A DNA stretch of 6,282 nt, from positions 1 through 6,282 of the forward strand of contig JAOZNG010000072.1 of NCBI GenBank assembly GCA_029933895.1. Reading direction: 5' to 3'. The stretch is from an archaeon. GTDB taxonomy: Archaea > Altiarchaeota > Altiarchaeia > IMC4 > QMZM01. Each line of letters opens with the position of its first letter. Positions within the stretch are counted from its first letter, which is position 1. Position numbers and translations under genes: made by a program. Of this stretch, positions 1 through 5,887 are shown piece after piece. Below the pieces are notes generated by a model, which worked only from the letters and a program-made list of their open reading frames with translations, was not told the DNA's origin and made no database searches.

Positions 1-30
1 TGAATTTTTCTATCAGAGCAGGGAGTGCAT

Positions 31-38
31 CTATAAAT
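31..38 (+). promoter_or_regulatory. TATA-like element upstream of a small reading frame
   Basis: CTATAAAT resembles an archaeal TATA box. Its centre is about 27 nt before the ATG at position 62, the spacing expected if the transcript begins at or next to that ATG. Supported only by motif and spacing; A/T-rich matches occur by chance in such spacers. Confidence 0.25.
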
Positions 39-61
39 GACAAAAAAAATTGTTGGAGTAT

Positions 62-139
62 ATGCAGGCACTTAGCGGAAACGAGATCCCTGCCGGAGAT
101 GGAAAGGAAGAGGGTGTGTACTCCATCCAGGAAGGATGA
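62..139 (+). CDS. Possible small protein, 25 codons (doubtful)
   Basis: An ATG at 62 opens a 25-codon frame ending at TGA 137-139. The predicted peptide is acidic and hydrophilic (it begins MQALSGNEIP), with no membrane segment and no cysteine. I do not recognise it. In its favour, a TATA-like element lies about 27 nt upstream, matching the promoter-to-start spacing seen at other genes in this window. A GGAG at 55-58 is present, but only 3 nt from the ATG, which is too close for a standard ribosome site. Against it, a frame this short arises easily by chance, and the stretch could equally be an untranslated RNA or plain spacer. A competing 12-codon frame from ATG 37 is even less convincing. 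Confidence 0.15.
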   Translation: MQALSGNEIPAGDGKEEGVYSIQEG

Positions 140-172
140 TTTATGGGCTAATTTACAGGTTAAAGAAACAAT

Positions 173-187
173 GCTAAAAAACAGGAA
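173..187 (-). terminator. Oligo-T terminator of tgtA
   Basis: Just after the tgtA stop codon, the minus strand runs CCTGTTTTTTAGC, with six consecutive T residues at 181-176. Archaeal RNA polymerase commonly terminates at such T-runs without needing a hairpin, and none is apparent here. Confidence 0.5.
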
Positions 188-1915
188 TCATCTGACCCTG
201 ACGGCCATACCTCTGCCATAATCCCTCACCTCTCCAGGAGATAGGTGGAGGGTACCGACACGGATTAGATTATCATCTGTGTCAACGACCAATACCTCAT
301 CCATGCACCTCAGGTTGTCGTCGATTTCCAGGACAAACTTGCAGAACACGCTCCTCCCTTCCTCAACAAAGGGTTTGGCCTCATCATCCACGGAAACCCT
401 CAGCAGGGGATAGGGGAATCTCTCATGTAATCTCAGGGCCAGCTCCTTTTTTGGAATAATCCAGTTGTCGGAAGCTCTTAATGAAGCGATTAATTCACCA
501 TCCAGATACACCCAGCGCATCCTCCCTGTCCGTCTGGAGTTCTTGATGCGAACCCTTTCAGGTATCAGGGATCCGGCGCCGGAACCGAATTGGTAGTCCA
601 TCATCGCCCTCAATCGCTCAATATCCCTTACAGGGGCATAAACGTCCTCTCGCTCAACACTATCAGGGGACATATAGGAGACGAAGGGATAGATGCTGGT
701 CAGCTCCAGGGGCACATCACCGAAGGGCGGCATCTTTATTGTTCTCTCTGAATCAACCCTCCTAAGCCTATCCCTCGCGTTGATAACCTCCGTCCTGTAT
801 TCTGCCTCAGGCCCGAGGTAATAGAACGAGGATTTCCCTGTGATCCTGTCGAGGGTTGAAAGCCATTCCCCATGCTCTGAGAGGGATTCCAGGGCCGACA
901 ACAGCAGGGGATGCGACCTTAATCTCACGCTCAGAAGATTCCATAAGCTACCCTCATGTATCGCCTGCTTGACTCTCTCTAATTCCCCGAAGGATACGTG
1001 AAGGTTGTGGCGTGCCAGCTCCCTCACCATCTCGTCTTTATCAAGCTCTTTCAGCTCCAGCCCGTAGCGGCTGCATACGGGGCAGCAGCAGGGCAGGTAA
1101 CCTAGATTATCTAGATGAAGCGTTCCCGTAGCGGTTAAATATCTCCCCTCTCGGGCATAAAGTGCATAAGCAGCTGAATCAAACAGGTCACAACCTAAGG
1201 CAGCAGCCAGAGAGAACACCATGGGGTGACCTAAACCGAAGGCGTGCACCACCCGGTCGAGGGGGATGTTCCTTTTGACTGTTGCAATGATATTAACCAA
1301 ATCAGAGAAACGATAATCCTCCATGATACCCACTATGCCCCCCACAGCACATAACCGGAAGTCTCTGCCAATCTCTCCAGCAGCCCTAGCCCTCAAGTCC
1401 AGGTAAGATGAGCCCTGTATTCCAGCATTAACTATAAAATCCGCCTCGGCCTTGGCTTCCCTGGCCCTCTCCAGAGTCAGGTCCAGCTGCTCCTCGGCCC
1501 TCGCCCTGAAAGCATCAGGGAGGGAGGGAATATCAAGAAATGAACCGATATTGGAGCCGATTTTGTTCTGGAACTCGATGATCTCCCTGTTGGAGGTCAG
1601 CACGTTACCGTACTGCATTAACTGAAATGAACCCGAGTCGGTGGCAACAACGCCATCGAAGCCCAGGAGCTCATGCACTCCCCTGTCCAGGGCTTCCTTT
1701 TTGAGTTCCTCATCCCGTAACAGGATGTAGGCGTTGGTCATAACCACAGGGACGTTGAATTCCTCCGCCAGCTCCCTTGGAGAAAGAACCTCTCTCTTGG
1801 GGTTGACTACCGGCATCAGGGCTGGGGTCTCGATTTTCTTACCTCCTACCTCAAGCAAACCAACCCGTGCACCGATGTCCTTCGCCTTCACCTCAAATCC
1901 TAGCTGGGAGCCCAT
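188..1915 (-). CDS. tgtA: Archaeosine-type tRNA-guanine transglycosylase (TgtA)
   Basis: This enzyme exchanges guanine-15 in the D-loop of archaeal tRNA for preQ0, the first tRNA-bound step of archaeosine synthesis. Numbering from the ATG at 1915 (575 aa), the TIM-barrel catalytic domain spans roughly 5-340. The TDSGSFQL motif carries the nucleophile Asp93, and FDSAAY carries the second catalytic Asp246. The CCCPVC cluster (Cys276, Cys278, Cys281) plus His303 in the following RHNLH form the structural zinc site. The C-terminal part contains the archaeal extra domains, ending in a PUA RNA-binding domain (about 500-575). Length matches the undivided form (about 580 aa in Pyrococcus). An in-frame GTG at 1927 would add four residues. 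I prefer the ATG because a TATA-like element at 1941-1948 predicts transcription starting near 1918, downstream of that GTG. It is divergent from the CBS genes. Confidence 0.97.
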   Translation of the reverse strand: MGSQLGFEVKAKDIGARVGLLEVGGKKIETPALMPVVNPKREVLSPRELAEEFNVPVVMTNAYILLRDEELKKEALDRGVHELLGFDGVVATDSGSFQLMQYGNVLTSNREIIEFQNKIGSNIGSFLDIPSLPDAFRARAEEQLDLTLERAREAKAEADFIVNAGIQGSSYLDLRARAAGEIGRDFRLCAVGGIVGIMEDYRFSDLVNIIATVKRNIPLDRVVHAFGLGHPMVFSLAAALGCDLFDSAAYALYAREGRYLTATGTLHLDNLGYLPCCCPVCSRYGLELKELDKDEMVRELARHNLHVSFGELERVKQAIHEGSLWNLLSVRLRSHPLLLSALESLSEHGEWLSTLDRITGKSSFYYLGPEAEYRTEVINARDRLRRVDSERTIKMPPFGDVPLELTSIYPFVSYMSPDSVEREDVYAPVRDIERLRAMMDYQFGSGAGSLIPERVRIKNSRRTGRMRWVYLDGELIASLRASDNWIIPKKELALRLHERFPYPLLRVSVDDEAKPFVEEGRSVFCKFVLEIDDNLRCMDEVLVVDTDDNLIRVGTLHLSPGEVRDYGRGMAVRVR

Positions 1916-1940
1916 TTTTATAATCACATTCCAATAGTGT

Positions 1941-1948
1941 CTTATACT
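1941..1948 (-). promoter_or_regulatory. TATA-like element for tgtA
   Basis: On the minus strand the sequence reads AGTATAAG. Its centre is about 30 nt before the tgtA ATG, so a start site 26-27 nt downstream would leave a leader of only about 3 nt. There is no Shine-Dalgarno sequence before the ATG, which agrees with near-leaderless translation. Confidence 0.4.
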
Positions 1949-1950
1949 AT
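1941..1950 (+). promoter_or_regulatory. TATA-like element for the CBS gene pair
   Basis: Read on the plus strand the same bases give CTTATACTAT, centred about 24 nt before the ATG at 1969. This predicts a leaderless transcript, and no Shine-Dalgarno precedes the ATG. A second, arguably better TATA match (TTTTTATAA at 1916-1924) would instead give a leader of about 23 nt, so the choice is open. Confidence 0.35.
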
Positions 1951-1968
1951 GTGAAGCACTGAACTAAA

Positions 1969-2499
1969 ATGGAATTAAGCGTAGGGGATGTTATGACCAG
2001 AGCGGTGGTGTATGTGAAACCCACAGAGAACATTAAGAGGGTTGCGGAATTGATGAAAAGCCATGACATAGACTCTCTGCTGGTGATGGAGAGAAAGAAG
2101 GGGTCCGGTATAGTAACAGACACTGACATAATACGGAAGGTTGTGGCTGAAGGCAGAGACCCTTCCAGCATACATGTTGCGGAGGTGATGACTTCTCCTC
2201 TGATAACCATAGACCCGGAGATGGACATAGACGAGGCAGCCAGGAGGATGTCCGAGCAACATGTCAAGCGGCTGGTGGTCACGAAACACGATAACATCGT
2301 TGGCATCGTGTCAGAGGAGGATATAGTTAATGTGGAGCCTGCTCTGAGCACATTAATCAGGGAACACAATATATGGACCATTGAGGAAATAACCCCCACG
2401 CCAGAAAGCCTCTCAGGCGTATGTGAATCATGTAATAACTTCTCAGAGAACCTTAAGGTCGTAGACGGCAGACTACTGTGCGAGGAATGCATCAGGTAG
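1969..2499 (+). CDS. CBS-pair protein with C-terminal Cys4 zinc knuckle
   Basis: A 176-residue soluble protein. Two CBS domains (about 5-60 and 69-125) form one Bateman module. Each opens with a V-x-x-VMT-type segment and closes with a G-I-V-[ST]-x-x-D motif (GIVTDTDII near 47-55, GIVSEEDIV near 112-120). The closing Asp in this motif usually contacts the ribose of adenosine ligands such as AMP, ATP or SAM. After a short linker, the tail has CESC (Cys152, Cys155) and CEEC (Cys171, Cys174), a CxxC-x15-CxxC arrangement likely to bind zinc. CBS modules normally sense an adenosine ligand and regulate a partner; the partner is not visible here. The gene is the first of a pair, with a second CBS gene starting 9 nt after its stop. 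The start at ATG 1969 has no ribosome site and seems leaderless. Exact function unknown. Confidence 0.93.
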   Translation: MELSVGDVMTRAVVYVKPTENIKRVAELMKSHDIDSLLVMERKKGSGIVTDTDIIRKVVAEGRDPSSIHVAEVMTSPLITIDPEMDIDEAARRMSEQHVKRLVVTKHDNIVGIVSEEDIVNVEPALSTLIREHNIWTIEEITPTPESLSGVCESCNNFSENLKVVDGRLLCEECIR

Positions 2500-2508
2500 A
2501 TAAAAAAA

Positions 2509-3288
2509 ATGGTTTCTGTTGAAGAGGTTATGACAAAAGACCCGCTCTGCATTAGAGAAGACGATATCCTAACCAAGGCCCAGTCGCTGAGGAGGGGGAC
2601 CGGCTACAGGGCTCTGCCTGTTACCGATGAGAAAAGCGGGCGGATTACGGGGATACTATCCAGAGGTAATGCATTAACTGTTACCTCCAGAAAAACCAAC
2701 GTAGAGGTGAGGGGTGTCATGGACCATAATGTCGTGACTGCTTCACCCGAGGAAGACCTGTTTTCCGTTGCACGGAAAATCACCGAGGCAGGTGTTAAAC
2801 AACTTCCAGTAGTAAACCAGGATGGTGAGGTGATAGGTATGCTGTCCTCCATGGATATCCTCCGGGCATTCGTCGACCACGGCTACAAGACAGCCAAGAA
2901 AAACCTCTCCGAGGTTATGAGCACTGAAGTGATTTCCTGCAGGGAAGATGATGAGGTATCCAGGATGTGGAACATGATGAAGCAGAGCGGCTTCGGAGGC
3001 CTTCCTGTCCTAGATAGGCGGGGGAAGGTGAAGGGGATAGTAACACGGATGGACATTCTGAGGAAGAGATCCCTGCACATAGGCAAGGAGTCAGGTAAAA
3101 GCAAGAAGCCACATGTTGTTAAGGCCATGACTGCTAACCCAAAGACTATAGAGGCAGGCTCCGGAACCATGAAGGCCGCACAGTTGATGGTAGAAAACAA
3201 GATTATCCGTTTACCTGTAGTGGACAGTAAAGGCAACCTGAAGGGGATAGTTGATTCCGAGGACCTCTTGAGGAGCTATCTCTCCTGA
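2509..3288 (+). CDS. Protein made of four CBS domains
   Basis: A 259-residue soluble protein consisting almost entirely of four CBS domains (about 3-58, 68-122, 133-187 and 204-258), i.e. two Bateman modules in one chain. The links are short; the longest (about 188-203) is Lys/Ser-rich. Domains 2-4 end in the usual ribose-contact motif with Asp (SSMDIL, TRMDIL, DSEDLL). Domain 1 has SRGNAL instead, with Asn54 where Asp is expected, so that ligand site may be altered or empty. No catalytic or DNA-binding domain is attached, so it probably acts by binding an adenosine nucleotide or SAM-like ligand and contacting another protein. It follows the two-CBS gene by 9 nt and is probably co-transcribed. 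AGGT at the upstream stop codon is at best a weak ribosome site, about 11 nt away. Partner unknown. Confidence 0.94.
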   Translation: MVSVEEVMTKDPLCIREDDILTKAQSLRRGTGYRALPVTDEKSGRITGILSRGNALTVTSRKTNVEVRGVMDHNVVTASPEEDLFSVARKITEAGVKQLPVVNQDGEVIGMLSSMDILRAFVDHGYKTAKKNLSEVMSTEVISCREDDEVSRMWNMMKQSGFGGLPVLDRRGKVKGIVTRMDILRKRSLHIGKESGKSKKPHVVKAMTANPKTIEAGSGTMKAAQLMVENKIIRLPVVDSKGNLKGIVDSEDLLRSYLS

Positions 3289-3300
3289 AAAACTATTTTT
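3289..3300 (+). terminator. T-run terminator after the CBS pair
   Basis: Directly after the TGA at 3286-3288 comes AAAAACTATTTTTC, with five consecutive T at 3296-3300, a plausible archaeal T-run terminator. The same T-run abuts the TATA-like element of serS, so it may serve both purposes or only the promoter. Confidence 0.35.
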
Positions 3301-3307
3301 CTATACT
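3298..3307 (+). promoter_or_regulatory. TATA-like element for serS
   Basis: TTTCTATACT is centred about 26 nt before the serS ATG at 3329, the spacing expected for a leaderless transcript. The 20 nt before the ATG contain no purine-rich ribosome site. A second TATA-like string immediately before the ATG (3318-3327) is too close to serve this start. Confidence 0.45.
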
Positions 3308-3328
3308 CACATCCATCTATTTTATACC

Positions 3329-4831
3329 ATGGAATTCATACTGGATGCGGTGCTGGTTTTAAGCAAACCCCTTAAGGCAGACCTCACGGAATACATCAAT
3401 AAAGCGGAGAAGCTTCTGGGGAAGGGCGCCCCCGAAGGTGAGGGAGCCAGAATAGAGGAGTGGAGCCTGGAGAAGAATCATCTGAAGCTAAAAATCAAAT
3501 CAGGGAGGTATGTTAGACCCCATGATGCCGTCTACAGGATAAAAAACTACCTGGTGGAGGAGATAGGGCCTGAATACAGAACAGGGGTGAGGGAAATCCT
3601 CGGCCGCAGGTATGAGATAATATTTGACGTGAAGGATAAGCCAAGAGAGGATATAAAGCCACCCTACGTGAAAGAGATATGTTTTGAAGACAGGACCTGC
3701 CGCCTCCTGTTAGAGGATCTGGATGATTTCTTCCTACAGAAAAACTACGTGGACCGAATCATCAACCTCGTGAACGAGAAGATAGAGGAGCAGTTGTATG
3801 CTGGGAAAGGTGAGCACCATGAAATCATCTGGTCCTCGCCTGTGAAAGAGCACGTCTGGACCAAAGACCCCACACAGGAGATGAAGAAGAAAAACTGGAT
3901 AAAGCACAGAGGCAGAGGGCAGTGGATTTACGGTCCCATACCGACCAAGATAATAAAGACCATGGAGTCCATCGTGGAGGAAGACTTGATTAAACCCCTT
4001 GGTTTCCAGGAGGTTATTCTGCCCAAGGCAATTACATGGGATGTGTGGAAACGCTCCGGCCACGCTAGAAACGTATACAATGAGATCTACTACCTATGTC
4101 CCCCAAAAACCAGAAGCCGTGAATTCTGGGAGGACGTGATAGATGAATACCGGATCACAGGGGAAATACCTCTAGAGAAGATCAAGGAGAAAATAGACCC
4201 CCCCATAGGGGGCATGTCCTATGCACAATGCCCCCCCCTGTGGCCATTTTTTGAGAACAGGACTCTGGACCTGGAGCAGATGCCCCTGAAGTTGTTCGAC
4301 CGCTCCGGCCCATCCATGAGATACGAGTCAGGAGGCCTTCATGGAATAGAAAGGGTTGATGAATTCCACCGGATAGAGATTGTATGGCTTGGGACCAGGA
4401 AACAGGTCAGTGAACTGCATAAGGAAATCATCAGGAGATACAGGAGAATCTTCAACCACGTGCTTGATCTGGAGTGGAGGATGGCCTGGGTAACCCCCTG
4501 GTTTATGGCCCAGGAGGGACTTAAGGGATTAGCTGATAGGAAACACGAAATTGGGACAGTAGACTTTGAATCATATCTCCCCTACAAGGGCTCCAGGAAG
4601 GATAGCGGGTGGCTGGAGTTCCAGAACGCATCCAATAATGGAGTGAAGTATCCGGAGGGCTTTAACGTTAAACTCTCCGGCGGAGAGAAGCTTTACTCTG
4701 GCTGCACAGGGATAGGGTTGGAGAGATGGCTTGCCACCTTTTTAGCGCAAAAAGGTCTTAATCCAGAGAACTGGCCTCATGAATTCAGGGAAATCTTCGG
4801 TGAAATGCCAGAAGAAATCAGACTGCTTTAG
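3329..4831 (+). CDS. serS: Seryl-tRNA synthetase, methanogenic type (type 2)
   Basis: Charges tRNA-Ser (and tRNA-Sec where present) with serine in the cytoplasm. The 500 residues match the rare archaeal form and not the standard coiled-coil SerRS. The first 165 or so residues form the idiosyncratic N-terminal tRNA-binding domain, followed by a class II core. Motif 1 lies around GFQEVILPKAITWDVW (225-240). Motif 2 includes RYESGGLHGIERVDEFHRIE (331-350). Motif 3 is GIGLERW (461-467). The zinc ligands known from Methanosarcina barkeri SerRS (Cys306, Glu355, Cys461) appear here as Cys301, Glu350 and Cys459. Known family members come mainly from methanogens, so the gene is also a lineage clue. 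It has its own TATA-like element, appears leaderless, and its last 14 nt overlap the oppositely oriented membrane-protein gene. Confidence 0.97.
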   Translation: MEFILDAVLVLSKPLKADLTEYINKAEKLLGKGAPEGEGARIEEWSLEKNHLKLKIKSGRYVRPHDAVYRIKNYLVEEIGPEYRTGVREILGRRYEIIFDVKDKPREDIKPPYVKEICFEDRTCRLLLEDLDDFFLQKNYVDRIINLVNEKIEEQLYAGKGEHHEIIWSSPVKEHVWTKDPTQEMKKKNWIKHRGRGQWIYGPIPTKIIKTMESIVEEDLIKPLGFQEVILPKAITWDVWKRSGHARNVYNEIYYLCPPKTRSREFWEDVIDEYRITGEIPLEKIKEKIDPPIGGMSYAQCPPLWPFFENRTLDLEQMPLKLFDRSGPSMRYESGGLHGIERVDEFHRIEIVWLGTRKQVSELHKEIIRRYRRIFNHVLDLEWRMAWVTPWFMAQEGLKGLADRKHEIGTVDFESYLPYKGSRKDSGWLEFQNASNNGVKYPEGFNVKLSGGEKLYSGCTGIGLERWLATFLAQKGLNPENWPHEFREIFGEMPEEIRLL

Positions 4832-5216
4832 CATTCTCTCTGTTCTTCTTTCGGGTGTATTGTATTACAAAAATGCCTGCCAGAAAGGCTGTCAGGGTGG
4901 GCAGGATGCTGTGCAACGTATAGCCTTCCCCTGCATACATCAGGTACAGGTGATTCATCCCATACAGGATGAACAAGCCCCCGGTTTTGGTAAGGGATTT
5001 CATGGTCAAGGGCACACCGTTTTTTGTTTTCAGTGCATAGCTTACCAGCATCACCCCAAGGGCTCCTGAGACAAGCATTGACGGTACATCCTTCCAGACC
5101 AGAGAGCTGAGCGCGTGCATCAGAAAAATACTGCCGGAGACTATGAACAAGAAGGCCTTCAACTCAGCATCATATCTCCCAAGAATTTTTTTGGCGTCCT
5201 TTACCAATTCAACCAC
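4818..5216 (-). CDS. Small predicted membrane protein, four helices, unknown function
   Basis: A 132-residue protein I do not recognise. After a charged cytoplasmic-looking N-terminus (1-20, including VKDAKKILGRY), four hydrophobic segments are visible at about 21-41, 44-63, 76-95 and 101-122. A strongly basic tail (TRKKNR) follows. There is no signal peptide, no cysteine and no catalytic motif. Start: a GTG at 5216 is the only sensible start, because an in-frame TGA lies three codons upstream. It overlaps the end of the Dph2-like gene by 8 nt, which suggests translational coupling and a shared operon. The 3' end overlaps serS tail-to-tail by 14 nt. The helical pattern and the coupling support a real gene although no family can be named. 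Confidence 0.75.
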   Translation of the reverse strand: MVELVKDAKKILGRYDAELKAFLFIVSGSIFLMHALSSLVWKDVPSMLVSGALGVMLVSYALKTKNGVPLTMKSLTKTGGLFILYGMNHLYLMYAGEGYTLHSILPTLTAFLAGIFVIQYTRKKNRENAKAV

Positions 5217-5871
5217 CCAGTATCATATCCAGTTCCCCCTCATTGAGCACCGGCTTCTCAAAGAAGTCCTCAACTATCCTGGGGCAGGCTGTGTTAATCC
5301 AGGCATCAACCTTGAAGGGGAGGACGTTATCTGGGGTAATCTCGGATCCGGTGAATATGAAAGCCCTCCGACCTGCCTTCTCCAGCCTCTCTTTGACATT
5401 GAACGCTTCCCTGGGGCTGTATTGCCCCTCCTTGGTGGAAACCAGCACCCCAAAGACGTTGGCTTCGTATGCCAGCATGATTCTAGCCCTCCTAGCCTTC
5501 TTCAGTTCATTTATTTCCTCTTCGTTTATGATGTCAGCGAAATCAGATAGTGGGTTTGCGACCACCACAGGTTTCCCTGTTATGTATGCCACACTCAGGG
5601 GATGGAATCGCCCGGAGCCGACATAGAGGTAAACCTCTACCTCGTCGATGATTCTTTTTGCCGCTTTGATGTCGCAGCCCAGTATCTGGCCTCCATGAAT
5701 CACGGAAAAACCTGCTTTCTCAAGGATTTTTTTAACCTCATCCATCTGGTTAAGGTGCTGGGCGGTGGTCAGCAGGCCAACGCTTTTGTATTCCCCGAGA
5801 ATCCTCAGGGACTTCTTGACTGCCTTCCGGGGGCTTTTCATGGAGTAGGCAGGTATATAGATCTTCTTCAT
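5209..5871 (-). CDS. Short Dph2-like protein (domains 2 and 3 only)
   Basis: Related to archaeal Dph2, the non-canonical radical-SAM enzyme that attaches the 3-amino-3-carboxypropyl group of SAM to a histidine of elongation factor 2 in diphthamide synthesis. Visible family motifs are TTAQHLNQ (35-42), GQILGCD (61-67), YVGSGRFHPL (83-92), STKEGQ (145-150) and NTACPR (193-198). The tail KPVLNEGEL (207-215) also fits. Archaeal Dph2 is about 340 aa with three domains, each giving one cysteine to a 4Fe-4S cluster. Here there are 220 aa and only two cysteines, Cys66 and Cys196, matching the second and third ligands. The first domain and its cysteine are absent. A TAA two codons before the ATG rules out an in-frame extension. 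The gene follows the permease half by 16 nt and overlaps the next membrane-protein gene by 8 nt. It may be a paralogue with another substrate, or one part of a split enzyme. Confidence 0.9.
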   Translation of the reverse strand: MKKIYIPAYSMKSPRKAVKKSLRILGEYKSVGLLTTAQHLNQMDEVKKILEKAGFSVIHGGQILGCDIKAAKRIIDEVEVYLYVGSGRFHPLSVAYITGKPVVVANPLSDFADIINEEEINELKKARRARIMLAYEANVFGVLVSTKEGQYSPREAFNVKERLEKAGRRAFIFTGSEITPDNVLPFKVDAWINTACPRIVEDFFEKPVLNEGELDMILGG

Positions 5872-5887
5872 CGGTTAGATTATTTGT

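Larger units (their letters stand above)
1..187. other. Intergenic/left-edge region without a convincing gene
   Basis: This stretch lies downstream of tgtA, which is on the minus strand. The first three bases read TGA and are followed by a short T-run (positions 5-9), so a plus-strand gene could end exactly at the left edge; that cannot be shown from the window. A TATA-like element (31-38), a 25-codon frame (62-139) and a small dyad (124-128 with 134-138, five base pairs, five-base loop) are present. No tRNA-like, C/D-box-like or CRISPR-like structure was seen on either strand. Confidence 0.5.

Noticed and set aside
37..75. 12-codon frame beginning MTKKIVGVYAG, reminiscent of a flavoprotein N-terminus
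   Set aside because: It stops after 12 codons, and shifting frame afterwards gives no continuation of such a fold.
124..138. Small hairpin CATCC / GGATG
   Set aside because: Only five base pairs and no T-run after it; too weak to call a terminator or structured RNA.
1947..2576. Long open frame on the minus strand opposite the first CBS gene
   Set aside because: It is antisense to clear CBS domains, its translation is Ser/Thr-rich with no recognisable motif, and it runs across the promoter region and both CBS genes.
2604..3236. Minus-strand open frames opposite the four-CBS gene
   Set aside because: They overlap well-supported CBS coding sequence and show no family signature.
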